Positions 37,332 through 46,015 of a DNA stretch of 46,077 nucleotides are shown in pieces; position 1 is the stretch's first letter; each line of letters begins with the position of its first letter. The notes under the pieces are model-generated. The model did no database searches. It worked only from the letters and a program-made list of their open reading frames with translations, and was not told the origin of the DNA. The translations under genes and the position numbers were made by a program. Source of the DNA: Jiangella anatolica (lineage in GTDB: Bacteria > Actinomycetota > Actinomycetes > Jiangellales > Jiangellaceae); NCBI RefSeq assembly GCF_003236295.1, contig NZ_POTW01000054.1:1-46077 (forward strand), given 5' to 3'.

Positions 37332-38662
37332 CGGGCGCTCACCGCCACCGTCCGGCGGGCCAGCTCGTCGAAGCCGATGCCGTCGAAGCCGGCCAGCGTC
37401 GTGCTGACCCGGTTGCGCATCGGTGCGGTCCAGCGGTGCGGCAGCGCGGCGGCGCCGGTCAGCGCACCGACGATGGACCCGACGGTGGCGCCGTTGGAGT
37501 CGGTGTCCCAGCCGCCGCTGACGACGGCGGTGATGGAGCGGTCGTAGTCGCCGCCGCCGTGCACCAGCGCCGCCACGACCAGCGCGGCGTTGTTCAGGAC
37601 GTGCACCCAGTGCAGGTGCCCGTAGCGTGCCTCGATCGCGTCGACGACGGCCTCCCAGTCCGGTTGCTTCGCGGCGGTGTCGCGGGCGAAGCGGACCGCC
37701 TCGGCGTAGCGCGACGTCGCCGGGACGACCGACAGCCCGGCGTCGATCACCTCGTCCACCGTCGCCGCGACCAGCGACGCCGCGCACGCCGCGGCCGCGA
37801 ACAGCTCGCCGTAGACGCCGTTGCGGGTGTGGCTGAGGACGGCGTCGCGCCAGGCCAGCTCGGCGGCGCCGGCCGGGTCGCCGGGCCGGGCCCAGCCGAA
37901 CACGTCGCCGCGGATCTGCGCGCCGATCCAGTCGCGGAACGGGTTGCGCACCGTCGCGGTGGCCGGCGGCAGGTGACCGAGCAGCAGGTTGCGGTAGGCG
38001 ACCCGCTCGGCGGTGAACACGCGTCCGGCCGGCAGCGACGCCAGCCAGGACTCGGCGACGTCGTCGGTCGTGAAGCCGGCGCCGTGGTTCTCCAGCAGGG
38101 CGAGGTTCAGCATCGGGAAGTTGAGGTCGTCGTCCTCGGGCATGCCGTCGATGTTCTCGGCCAGGCTGGTCGTCGCGCTACGGCGGTTCCACGGATGGCG
38201 GGCGGCGACGTCGGCGGGCAGGCCGTCGGCGGTGAACCAGCCGGTCAGCGGCCAGCGACCGGTCGCCTCGAGGATCTCGCGGATCCCGGCCCGGGAGATC
38301 TTCTCCACCGGCTTGCCGAGCAGGCAGCCGGCGGCGCGGCCGAGCCAGGCGCCGTGGACGCGGTCGACGTCGGCCGTGGCCGGTGCGCTGGACCTCCAGC
38401 CGGCCTGCAGCGCGGCCAGGGCCGTCGGCTCGGCGGCGTCGAACGGCGACGGCCGTGCGTCGACCTCGTCCAGCAGCTCGGCGGCCAGTGCGCGCAGCTC
38501 TGACGAGGCGGGGACGCCGGACGCGCCGGACCGCACCGGCGCCGGGTCGCCGCCGGCCGCCGTCCACCGGTCGCGCAGGTCCGCGACGTCGACGCCGTCC
38601 TCGTCGGCCTGCGCGAACGCGTGCCCGACCAGGTCCTCCGGCTGGATCCAGGTGAGCCGCAT
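37328..38662 (-). CDS. ADP-ribosylglycohydrolase family protein A (N-terminally extended)
   Basis: 444 aa. A ~100-residue N-terminal extension precedes the glycohydrolase fold, which starts around 102 with HGAWLGRAAGCLLGKPVEK instead of the usual GDAxGxxxE. Metal-site motifs are EDDDLNF (176-182) and GGWDTDSNGATVGS (about 383-396). The acidic residues for a dinuclear Mg centre are retained but in a non-canonical form characteristic of the non-DraG branch that clusters with sugar kinases. Predicted to hydrolyse an N- or O-ribosyl-type bond. The ATG at 38662 shares a base with the neighbour's stop (TGATG). Confidence 0.85.
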   Translation of the reverse strand: MRLTWIQPEDLVGHAFAQADEDGVDVADLRDRWTAAGGDPAPVRSGASGVPASSELRALAAELLDEVDARPSPFDAAEPTALAALQAGWRSSAPATADVDRVHGAWLGRAAGCLLGKPVEKISRAGIREILEATGRWPLTGWFTADGLPADVAARHPWNRRSATTSLAENIDGMPEDDDLNFPMLNLALLENHGAGFTTDDVAESWLASLPAGRVFTAERVAYRNLLLGHLPPATATVRNPFRDWIGAQIRGDVFGWARPGDPAGAAELAWRDAVLSHTRNGVYGELFAAAACAASLVAATVDEVIDAGLSVVPATSRYAEAVRFARDTAAKQPDWEAVVDAIEARYGHLHWVHVLNNAALVVAALVHGGGDYDRSITAVVSGGWDTDSNGATVGSIVGALTGAAALPHRWTAPMRNRVSTTLAGFDGIGFDELARRTVAVSAR

Positions 38663-39807
38663 CAGGCCAGTCCGCCGAATGCGTCGTCGACGGCCGCCCG
38701 CCGGGCCGCGTCGGCCGCCCGGACGCGTGCCGTCACCGCGGCGAGGCGTTCGCCCGGCCCGACGATGTCGACGCGGCTGGCCGCCGCGACGGTTGTGACC
38801 AGGTCGTCCGGCACCGCGGCGCGGCCGCCGAGCGCGCCGGCGATGGCCCCGGCCATGGACGCGATCGAGTCGGAGTCGCGGCCGTAGTTGACGCCGCCGA
38901 TGACGGCGTCGCGCCAGTCGCCGCCGGCGATCGCGAGGAAGGCCAGCGCGACCGGCAGCTCCTCGATCGTGTGCACGCGGCTGGGCCGGCGGGCGCCGAG
39001 GCCCTGGTTGCGGTAGTCGTCGCCGACGGTGTCGTACGGCGCGACGGCGGCGCGCAGCTTGCCCGACTCGACCGCCTCGGTCCAGTGCCCGATCGACGCC
39101 GCCGTCTCCAGCACCGCCTCGATGCCGGCCTTCGTCCCGTCCTTGGCCAGCCGGACCGCCGCCGTCAGCACGTCGTCCACGGTCGCACCCGGCGCCGCGG
39201 CGGCGGCCACGCAGGCGGCCATGACGCCGGCCGCCTCCCGTCCGTACGACGCCTGGTGCGCCCCCGCGACGTCGATCGCCTCGGCGTAGGCGGCGTCCGG
39301 GTCGGCGGCGTTGACGATGCCGACCGGCGCGATGTACATGGCCGCGCCGCAGTTCACCGCGTTGCCGACGCCGGCCTCGCGCGGGTCGGCGTGGCCCCAG
39401 TGCAGCCGCAGCGCCATGAACTTCTCGGCGAGGAAGACCCGCTGCAACGGCAGAGCCTCGGCCTCCAGCTCGGGGATCCAGACCTTGCGACCGATCATCA
39501 GCGGCACCAGCCGCTCGGCGACGTCGTACGCCGTCAGATGGGCCCCGGCCTGCTCGTACACGTCGACCACGAGGTGCGTCATCAAGGTGTCGTCGGTGAC
39601 GTGACCGTCGCCCTTGTGGTACGGCGCGATGGGCCGCGCGGTGCGCCAGTCCTCGTAGTAGGGCGGGACAATGCCCTCGACCCAGCCGCCCCACCGCTCC
39701 CTGATCTGCTGCGGCGACCAGCCCTCCGTCGCACCACCGAGCGCGTCGCCGACGGCGGCTCCCGTCAGGCACCCGACGGCGATGTCGATGAGTGCGTCAC
39801 TGGTCAC
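38662..39807 (-). CDS. ADP-ribosylglycohydrolase family protein B (canonical motifs)
   Basis: 381 aa. Complete family motifs are GDALGGATEG (20-29), HVTDDTLMT (69-77) and YGRDSDSIASMAGAIAGALGG (about 308-328). All predicted metal ligands (T-D-D and D-x-D) are present. The opening MTSDALIDIAVGCLTGAAVGDALGG is typical of DraG/ARH3-like hydrolases. The GTG start (39807) has AAGGAAAGGA upstream and overlaps the stop of glycohydrolase C (GTGA). Cytosolic. The substrate is probably a ribosyl conjugate or nucleoside-like compound taken up by the operon's ABC transporter; protein de-ADP-ribosylation is less likely in this context. Confidence 0.9.
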   Translation of the reverse strand: MTSDALIDIAVGCLTGAAVGDALGGATEGWSPQQIRERWGGWVEGIVPPYYEDWRTARPIAPYHKGDGHVTDDTLMTHLVVDVYEQAGAHLTAYDVAERLVPLMIGRKVWIPELEAEALPLQRVFLAEKFMALRLHWGHADPREAGVGNAVNCGAAMYIAPVGIVNAADPDAAYAEAIDVAGAHQASYGREAAGVMAACVAAAAAPGATVDDVLTAAVRLAKDGTKAGIEAVLETAASIGHWTEAVESGKLRAAVAPYDTVGDDYRNQGLGARRPSRVHTIEELPVALAFLAIAGGDWRDAVIGGVNYGRDSDSIASMAGAIAGALGGRAAVPDDLVTTVAAASRVDIVGPGERLAAVTARVRAADAARRAAVDDAFGGLA

Positions 39808-40850
39808 GCTGGTGTCCTTTCCTTGATGGAGCCTGCCAGCTCGACGAGGTCGAGGCCGGCCAGATCGGGCGAGCAGCAGCCGGCGAGTCGCCGGCACCGC
39901 TCGACCCAGGTCGTGGGGAGAGCGCTCAGCCCGTGTGCGCCGCCGAGGAGCGCGCCGGTCAGCGCGGGGGCGCTGTCCGCGGTCGTGGCGAGGCATGCGG
40001 CGGCGGTGATGGCGGCGATCGGCGGCTCCGCGTTGCGCTCGGCGACGTGCGCGAGCGCCACTGCGGTCGCGACGGTCTGCGCGGCGGCGACGCCGTAGCT
40101 GTAGACGTGGTCGGCCGGCCGGTCCAGCAGCGGGACGGCCTCGGCGGCGCTGGTCACACCGGCTGTCGCGTCCAACGCCCACGCCAGGTTCTCGCCGAGG
40201 AGCGTGTCCGGCGGGACGTGCTCGGCTGCCGCCGCGGCCCAGGCGCTGGTCAGCGGCTCGCCACGGACCAGCCGTGCGATCGTCGCCGCCATCGCCCGTG
40301 CCGCACGCAGCCCGTCCTCGGCGTTGGTGACCTCGGCGTCCCAGCCGGCCAGCGTGGCCGCCGTGCCACTGCCGTCCGCCACGAGCCCGATCGCGACCCC
40401 CCGGACCGCCGCCGCGTCGTCGAAGTGATGCGGATTGTCGTGCCCGGTCACCGGCGGATCGACGTCCCTGCGCAGCGCGTCGGCGGCGGTGGCGACGCTG
40501 ACCCGGCCGCGCGGCAGCGTCCCTCCCGCTGCCACCGTCCGCCAGTGGTCGTGCACGTCGCCGCGGGTCAGCGGCCCGGCCCCGGCGCCGAGCCAGGTCA
40601 GCGTCCACGCCGCCCACTCCGCGTCGTCGCTCGGGCCCAGCGCCAGCGCCGCGGTCGGCTGGTTCAGCGCGAACGGCACCGGCAGCGTCGTGACCTCTTC
40701 GGCTTCGGCGAACGCGTCCAGCTCGCGGTGCAGCCGCCGGGTCCACGGCGGCAACAGCCGCGCCCGATGCCGCGCCGCCGGCCACCCCGCGGCGTCGCCG
40801 ATGGCCAGCCCCAGCAGCGCCCCGGCGATCCGGTCCCGCCGCTCGCTCAC
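39804..40850 (-). CDS. ADP-ribosylglycohydrolase family protein C (divergent metal site)
   Basis: 348 aa. The N-terminal motif GDAAGWPAARH (18-28) and PSDDAEW (73-79) resemble the family. At the C-terminal motif (about 288-300) the sequence is LATTADSAPALTGALLGGAHG, so the first Asp of the D-x-D pair is Thr. One metal ligand is therefore probably lost, and the protein may be inactive, altered in metal use, or a regulatory/scaffold paralogue. The GTG at 40850 overlaps the stop of glycohydrolase D (GTGA). Fold assignment is supported by the helix-rich pattern and the two N-terminal motifs. Confidence 0.82.
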   Translation of the reverse strand: MSERRDRIAGALLGLAIGDAAGWPAARHRARLLPPWTRRLHRELDAFAEAEEVTTLPVPFALNQPTAALALGPSDDAEWAAWTLTWLGAGAGPLTRGDVHDHWRTVAAGGTLPRGRVSVATAADALRRDVDPPVTGHDNPHHFDDAAAVRGVAIGLVADGSGTAATLAGWDAEVTNAEDGLRAARAMAATIARLVRGEPLTSAWAAAAAEHVPPDTLLGENLAWALDATAGVTSAAEAVPLLDRPADHVYSYGVAAAQTVATAVALAHVAERNAEPPIAAITAAACLATTADSAPALTGALLGGAHGLSALPTTWVERCRRLAGCCSPDLAGLDLVELAGSIKERTPA

Positions 40851-41803
40851 GTGGCCGCCCCCAGGTGCGCGGCCAGGCGGTCGGCGAGGTCGAGCGGATG
40901 CAGCCCCGCCACCACCTCGCCCAGGCAGCGCCCGGTCACCGGCCCGATCTGGTCCTGCCAGTCCGCCGGCACCGCACCGAGCCCGCCGAGCGCTCCCGCC
41001 AGCGCCCCGGCGATCGCCGCCGTCGTGTCGGCGTCGCGGCCCATCGACACCGCACCCGTCACCGCGGCGGCGAACTCGCCGTCCGCGGCCAGGAACGCGC
41101 CGAACGCGAGCGCCACCGCCTCCGGCGCCAGGTCCGTCCACGGATAGGCCCGGACGACGACGGCGTCCAGCAGCGCGGGCACGTCCCCCGCGTGCACGAG
41201 CGCGGACCGCAACGAGCGCGCCGTCCACGAGTCGGCCGGGACGGCGTCCAGCGCGGCCGCCGCGACCTCGGCCGCCGAGGCGCGACCCGTCATCGCGACG
41301 GCGACAGCGGCGGCCACCGCGACCCCGGCGTGCACGCCCTCGCCCGAGTGACTGACGGCGCCGTCGACCGCCGCCAGCCGGGCGGCCAGCGCCGGATCGC
41401 CGGCCGCGTACACACCGTGCACGGCGGCCCGCATCGCCAGCCCGTCGCTCCACGAGTGCAGATGCCGCCCGCTGGCCGGCGGCCGCAGCCCGGCGCGCAG
41501 GTTCTCGATCGTCCCCAGTTCGCTGAACCCGGCGCCGGAGAACCCGCTGTCCCGCCCGGCCAGGTGCGTGATCCACGCGTCGGCCACGTCATCGCTGGTC
41601 AGGGCGGCTCCGTGCGAGAGCAGCAGCAGCGCGCTGAACGCCGCGTACTCGGTGTCGTCGGTCCCCGACGGCCGGTCGGTGAGGAACCCCGTCACCGGAC
41701 CCCACCGCGCACGAATCTCGTCGGCCGTCAGGTTCTCCGCGGGGGCGCCCATGGCGTCGCCGATGGCGAGCCCGAGCAGGCACCCCCGCGCGCGATCCCG
41801 CAT
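40847..41803 (-). CDS. ADP-ribosylglycohydrolase family protein D (canonical motifs)
   Basis: 318 aa, compact. The motifs are GDAMGAPAEN (15-24), GTDDTEYAAF (47-56) and SMGRDADTTAAIAGALAGALGG (about 253-275). All expected Mg ligands are present. It is the first of the four glycohydrolase genes and directly follows the solute-binding protein. The ATG (41803-41801) shares one base with the stop of that gene (TGATG). Of the four, D and B keep the most standard active-site motifs. Reaction expected: hydrolysis of a ribosyl or ribosyl-like glycosidic bond in the cytosol. Confidence 0.9.
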   Translation of the reverse strand: MRDRARGCLLGLAIGDAMGAPAENLTADEIRARWGPVTGFLTDRPSGTDDTEYAAFSALLLLSHGAALTSDDVADAWITHLAGRDSGFSGAGFSELGTIENLRAGLRPPASGRHLHSWSDGLAMRAAVHGVYAAGDPALAARLAAVDGAVSHSGEGVHAGVAVAAAVAVAMTGRASAAEVAAAALDAVPADSWTARSLRSALVHAGDVPALLDAVVVRAYPWTDLAPEAVALAFGAFLAADGEFAAAVTGAVSMGRDADTTAAIAGALAGALGGLGAVPADWQDQIGPVTGRCLGEVVAGLHPLDLADRLAAHLGAAT

Positions 41804-43110
41804 CAGCGCTGGTAGCGCTCGAGGACCGCGTTGCCCTCGTCGACCAGCTTCGCGCCCAGGTCCTCCAGCGAGATCTGGTCGCTGAAGTACTCCTGGAAGG
41901 CCGGGTTGGCGATCCGCGACTTCCACTCCTCGAACCCCTTGACCTGCTGGAACGGCGCCATCTCCAGGTCGTCGGCGGTCGCCGTCGCGACGTCCCAGCC
42001 GGTGGCGGGATCGTTCAGCTCCGGGGCCTGCGCCGCCTCCTGACTGGTCGGCAGCAGCCAGTCGCCGGCGGCCAACTGGACCTGGTTCTCGGCGTTGAGG
42101 AAGTACTCGATGAACTGCACGGCCTCCTCCGGGTGCTCGGTGTCGGCCGAGACGGACAACGTCTGGCTGACGGCGCCCTGCGCGCTGCTCTCGCCCTCGA
42201 GTGCGGGCAGCGTCACCCAGTCGAACCCGTCCGGCGCCTGCTCGATGATCTGCTGACGCAGCCAGATCGCGCCCGGCAGCAGCGCGTACTGGCCGGCGAA
42301 GAAGCCCGGCAGCGCGTCGGCCGACGACATGCCCACGCCGTCCGGCGACGCCGAGTTCTCCGTGTAGAGCATCTCGTGGATGCGCCGCGGCACCTCCTGG
42401 TCGGCCTCGTCGAAGACCGCCTGCACCTCGCCGGTCGGGTCGGTGAAGTAGTCGCCGCCGAAGTTGCGGGCCAGGTTGAGGATGCGGTTGGCCGGCGCCT
42501 TCAACGGGATGACGGCGCCGTACTGGCCCTCGGTGGTGAGCTGCGCGGCGACGTCGGCGAACTCGTCCCACGTCCACGGGTCGTCGACGGTGGGCAGCGC
42601 GACGCCGGCCGCGTCGAGCAGCGTCCGGTTGGCGAAGATGACCTGCGACTCCTGCAGGAACGGCACGCCGTAGATCGCGTCGCCGAACGTCGCGGTGTCC
42701 CAGGCGCCGGCGCGGATGTCGTCGCGGATCTCGTCGGACAGGTACTCCGACAGGTCCAGGACGTTGCCGCGGTCGCCGAAGTCCTGCAGCACCGTGGACT
42801 CGTAATGGAAGACGTCCGGCGCGGTGCCGCCCTCGAACGACGTCATCAGCTGGTCCTGGACGTTGTTCCAGTCACCCTGGAGCAGCTCGACCTGGATGTC
42901 GGGGTTGGCCTCGTTCCAGGCGGCGACGATGGCCTCGTTGGCCTCGACGCTCGCGGTCTGCCAGGCCAGCGTCTGGAAGGTCAGCTCGACCGGCTCGCCG
43001 CCGTTGCCGCTGCCGCCGTCGCCGGAGCCGGTCTCGTCGTCACCGCCGCCGCAGGCCGTCAGCACCAGGCCGGCAGCCGCCGCGAGGGCGATGAAGCGCA
43101 TCGAACGCAT
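41803..43110 (-). CDS. ABC transporter solute-binding lipoprotein (family 1, sugar type)
   Basis: 435 aa. Lipobox LTAC with Cys20, a Gly/Asp-rich linker (to about 38), then an extracellular solute-binding protein family 1 domain (ELTFQTLAWQTASVEANEAI, APDVFHYES, GAIWLRQQIIE, HPEEAVQFIEYFL). Family 1 proteins bind oligosaccharides or other glycosides on the outer face of the membrane. A very strong Shine-Dalgarno (GAGGAGGAGG) precedes the ATG at 43110, so this gene is likely translated more strongly than its neighbours. It follows the two permeases (25-bp gap) instead of preceding them, an unusual order, and is followed directly by the four glycohydrolase genes. Confidence 0.92.
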   Translation of the reverse strand: MRSMRFIALAAAAGLVLTACGGGDDETGSGDGGSGNGGEPVELTFQTLAWQTASVEANEAIVAAWNEANPDIQVELLQGDWNNVQDQLMTSFEGGTAPDVFHYESTVLQDFGDRGNVLDLSEYLSDEIRDDIRAGAWDTATFGDAIYGVPFLQESQVIFANRTLLDAAGVALPTVDDPWTWDEFADVAAQLTTEGQYGAVIPLKAPANRILNLARNFGGDYFTDPTGEVQAVFDEADQEVPRRIHEMLYTENSASPDGVGMSSADALPGFFAGQYALLPGAIWLRQQIIEQAPDGFDWVTLPALEGESSAQGAVSQTLSVSADTEHPEEAVQFIEYFLNAENQVQLAAGDWLLPTSQEAAQAPELNDPATGWDVATATADDLEMAPFQQVKGFEEWKSRIANPAFQEYFSDQISLEDLGAKLVDEGNAVLERYQR

Positions 43111-43135
43111 GGGTCCTCCTCCTCGAGGTTCTTGA

Positions 43136-43972
43136 TCAGGACTTGACGGCTCCGCCGAGCAGGCCGCCGGTGAGGCGGCGCTGCATGACGGCGAAGAAGA
43201 TCAGGCTGGGAATCGTCGCGACGAGTGACGCCGCCGCCAGCGGGCCGAGCCGGGCCACGCCCTCCGCGCCGATGAACTTCACCAGCGTCAGCGAGAGCGT
43301 CTGCAGGTCCGGGTCGCGGATCAGCACGAGCGCGAACAGGAACTCGTTCCACGCCGAGACGAACGCGAACAGCCCGGCCGCGACCACGCCCGGCGCCAGC
43401 AGCGGCGCGATGACGCTGCGCAGCGTGCGGAGCTTCGACGCGCCGTCCATCGACGCGGCCTCTTCCAGCTCGATCGGGATCGTCTCGACGTAGCTGCGCA
43501 GCATCCACAGCGCGAACGGCATGCTCCAGACGACGTAGACGGCGATCAGCCCGATGTAGGTGTCGTAGAGGCCGAGGTCACGCAGCAGCAGGAACAGCGG
43601 GATGATCACCAGGATGAACGGGAAGATCTGGCTGAGCAGCACCCAGACCAGCGTCAGCCTGCTCAGCGCCGATCGGTAGCGCGCCATCACGTACGCCGCC
43701 GGGATCGAGAGCAGCACCGTCACGGCGCACGACACGCCGGCGACCAGCAGCGTGTTGAGGATCGACCGCACGATCGGCTGCTCGTCGAACGCCGCCCGGA
43801 AGTTGTCGAACGTGATCTCGTCCGGGATCCAGGTCGGGTCGATCAGCGCCAGTTCCTGCGGCGTCTTCAGCGCCGTCGAGACCAGCCAGAACAGCGGGAA
43901 CGCGAGGAACACGAGGTAGCAGGCGAGCGCGAGGTACTTCAGCGTCGTCGCGACGGGCGTGGAGCGACTCAT
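43136..43972 (-). CDS. ABC sugar transporter permease (MalG-like)
   Basis: 278 aa. It has six predicted membrane segments, and the cytoplasmic EAA loop reads EEAASMDGASKLRTLRSVIAPLLAPG (about 188-213). The start MSRSTPVATTLKYLALACYLVFLAFPLFWLVSTALK is typical of MalG-type subunits. It forms the translocation channel with the neighbouring MalF-like permease. The ATG at 43972 shares a base with the stop of the upstream gene (TGATG). No ATPase gene is present in the operon. Confidence 0.92.
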   Translation of the reverse strand: MSRSTPVATTLKYLALACYLVFLAFPLFWLVSTALKTPQELALIDPTWIPDEITFDNFRAAFDEQPIVRSILNTLLVAGVSCAVTVLLSIPAAYVMARYRSALSRLTLVWVLLSQIFPFILVIIPLFLLLRDLGLYDTYIGLIAVYVVWSMPFALWMLRSYVETIPIELEEAASMDGASKLRTLRSVIAPLLAPGVVAAGLFAFVSAWNEFLFALVLIRDPDLQTLSLTLVKFIGAEGVARLGPLAAASLVATIPSLIFFAVMQRRLTGGLLGGAVKS

Positions 43973-44913
43973 CAGCCGTTCGCCTCCCTCACCCGCTGGC
44001 GCAGATAGAAGACGACGAACACGGCGATCACCACGACCATCGCGTTGCCCAGCGCCGCCGCGTAGCCGTAGTTGCCGTACCGGAACGCCTCCTCGTAGGC
44101 GAACAGCAGCGGCAGCCGCGTCTCGCCGCCCGGTCCGCCCTGCGTCAGGACGTAGACCAGGCTGAAGGAGTTGAAGTTCCAGATGAAGTCGAGCGTCGTC
44201 ATCGCGACGACCACCGGCTTGATGGCCGGCCACGTCACGTTGCGGAAGCGCTGCCAGACGCCGGCGCCGTCCATCGCGGCCGCCTCGTGCAGCTCCTTCG
44301 GGACGCTCTGCAGGCCGGCCAGCAGCACGACCGTCGTCTGCGGCATGCCGGCCCAGACGCCGACCACGATGACCGCGGGCAGCGCCACCGAGAACGACGA
44401 CAGCCAGTCCACGTTCTCGTCGATGATGCGCAGGTCCAGCAGGACGTCGTTGAGGATGCCGGCGTTCGGGTGGTAGACCAGCCGCCACATGATGCCGATG
44501 ACGACCGGTGGCATCGCCCACGGGACCAGCGCCAGCGTGCGCGCCAGCCAGCGCAGCCGAAGCTTCTGGTTGAGCAGCAGCGCCAGGCCGAGACTGGCGA
44601 AGAACTGCAGGATCGTCACCGAGAACGCCCAGATCAGGCCGATGCGGAACGAGTCCCAGAAGTACGAGTCGTCGAGCAGGTTCCGGTAGTTCTCCAGTCC
44701 CGTGAAGTTCACCTCGGCGTTCGCGCCGGCCTGCGCGTCGGTGAAGCCGAGGTAGATGCCGCGCAGCAGCGGGTAGACGCTGAAGATGACGACCGGGATC
44801 AGCGCCGGGACGGCGAGCATGAGGCCGTCGCGGTCCAGACCGAGGAAGCTGCGCCGCTTCGGCGCCGGCGCGCTCTCGGTGGCGGGCGGGGGTGCGGTGA
44901 CGGTGGCGCTCAT
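43972..44913 (-). CDS. ABC sugar transporter permease (MalF-like)
   Basis: 313 aa. A cytosolic N-terminus rich in Ala/Pro is followed by membrane segments (DGLMLAVPALIPVVIFSVYPLLRGIYLGF and others), and the EAA loop is EAAAMDGAGVWQRFRNVTWPAIKP. It is the first permease of the importer. The ATG (44913) overlaps the stop of the LacI gene (ATGA), so the transporter is translated in coupling with its own presumed repressor. Confidence 0.92.
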   Translation of the reverse strand: MSATVTAPPPATESAPAPKRRSFLGLDRDGLMLAVPALIPVVIFSVYPLLRGIYLGFTDAQAGANAEVNFTGLENYRNLLDDSYFWDSFRIGLIWAFSVTILQFFASLGLALLLNQKLRLRWLARTLALVPWAMPPVVIGIMWRLVYHPNAGILNDVLLDLRIIDENVDWLSSFSVALPAVIVVGVWAGMPQTTVVLLAGLQSVPKELHEAAAMDGAGVWQRFRNVTWPAIKPVVVAMTTLDFIWNFNSFSLVYVLTQGGPGGETRLPLLFAYEEAFRYGNYGYAAALGNAMVVVIAVFVVFYLRQRVREANG

Positions 44914-45914
44914 CGGCTGCTCTCCCGGACGGTCAGCGACGGCGGCACGGTGACCCGCTCGGGCGGAGCGTCGTCGCCGTCGAGCCGGCGCAGCAGCAGC
45001 TCCGCGGCGATGCGGCCACGGTCGGCCGAGCCGAGCGAGACGCTGGACAGCGGCGGGAAGCTCGTTGCGGCCAGCGGGGTGTCGTCCATGCCGACCACCC
45101 GCACGTCGCCGGGGACGTCGCGGCCGAGCTCGCGCAGCGCGTGCAGGACGCCCATCGCGATGAGGTCGTTGGCGCCGAGCACCGCGTCGACGTCGGGGTG
45201 TGCGGTCAGCAGCTCGCGCGCCGTCTGACGGCCGGCCTCGAACTGGAAGTCGGTGAACCGGACGATCGCGTCGTCTGGCTCCAGTCCGGCCGCGGCGAGC
45301 CCGCTGCGGTAGCCGTCGTAGCGGGCCTGGCCGGGGACGGTGTCGAGCGGGCCGTCGATGAACGCGATGCGCCGGGCGCCGGCCTCGGCCAGGTGCTCGA
45401 CGGCGAGCCGGGCGCCGACGCGGGAGTCGGCCCGCACGTTGTCGACCGGGACGTCGTCGGGCAGCAGGCCGATCACCACGACCGGGACGGCGGTCTGCCG
45501 CAGCGCCTCGACGTGCCGGTCGGTGACGCGGAGCGGGCACAGGATCAGCCCGTCGACGTAGTTCTGGCTGAGGCTGGCCAGCACGCCCAGCTCGTCCTCG
45601 ACGTCGGCGCCGGTGCTGTGCAGGAGGAGGCGGTAGCCTTCGTCGCGAAGCGTGGGCTGGATGCGGCGGACCATCTCGAGGTAGGCGGCGTTGCCGATGT
45701 CCTCCATCGCGAACGCGACCTGCCCCGTGTGCCGGGTCTTGAGCGACTGCGCGACGACGCTCGGGACGTAGCCGACCTCCCGGACGGCCGCGTTGACGCG
45801 ATCGACCATGTCGGCGTTCGAGGTGTTGCCGTTGAGCGCGCGCGACACCGAGGAGATCGAGACCCCGGCGACCTTGGCCACCTCGTGAATCGTCGGCCGA
45901 CGGCGCTGCGACAC
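44910..45914 (-). CDS. LacI-family transcriptional regulator
   Basis: 334 aa. The HTH spans about 8-27 (TIHEVAKVAGVSISSVSRAL), followed by the hinge region (VPSVVAQSLKTRHTGQVAF) and a periplasmic-binding-protein-like effector domain (about 63-330) ending with the SVSLGSADRGRIAAELLL signature. The GTG start at 45914 is preceded by AAGGAGG with 9-nt spacing. It is the first gene of the operon, so it presumably controls its own transcription. Two palindromes of the LacI type lie just upstream (45954-46000). The effector is likely the imported sugar or a derivative of it. Confidence 0.93.
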   Translation of the reverse strand: MSQRRRPTIHEVAKVAGVSISSVSRALNGNTSNADMVDRVNAAVREVGYVPSVVAQSLKTRHTGQVAFAMEDIGNAAYLEMVRRIQPTLRDEGYRLLLHSTGADVEDELGVLASLSQNYVDGLILCPLRVTDRHVEALRQTAVPVVVIGLLPDDVPVDNVRADSRVGARLAVEHLAEAGARRIAFIDGPLDTVPGQARYDGYRSGLAAAGLEPDDAIVRFTDFQFEAGRQTARELLTAHPDVDAVLGANDLIAMGVLHALRELGRDVPGDVRVVGMDDTPLAATSFPPLSSVSLGSADRGRIAAELLLRRLDGDDAPPERVTVPPSLTVRESSR

Positions 45915-45953
45915 GGGCGTCCACCTCCTTGTGGCGGTCAGTGCGGCGTAGGT

Positions 45954-45967
45954 CGGAACCGTTTCCG
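45954..45967. promoter_or_regulatory. LacI-type operator, proximal (one mismatch)
   Basis: CGGAACCGTTTCCG is a 14-bp near-perfect palindrome (ideal CGGAAACGTTTCCG) and matches the CG-centred LacI-family operator consensus. It lies 40 bp upstream of the LacI-family gene start. Confidence 0.7.
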
Positions 45968-45988
45968 AGCTGCTGCGTGGAACCGCGA

Positions 45989-46000
45989 GGAAACGTTTCC
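45989..46000. promoter_or_regulatory. LacI-type operator, distal (perfect palindrome)
   Basis: GGAAACGTTTCC is a perfect 12-bp palindrome with a central CG, the classic LacI-family site. Its centre is 34 bp from that of the proximal site, about three helical turns, so both could be bound on one DNA face. It overlaps the likely start of transcription. Confidence 0.75.
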
Positions 46001-46015
46001 GAGGTGTTGGCTGCC

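Noticed and set aside
36444-39807. True protein ADP-ribosylation reversal system (DraT/DraG-like)
   Set aside because: No ADP-ribosyltransferase or macrodomain gene is adjacent; the importer and sugar-kinase context favours small-molecule catabolism.
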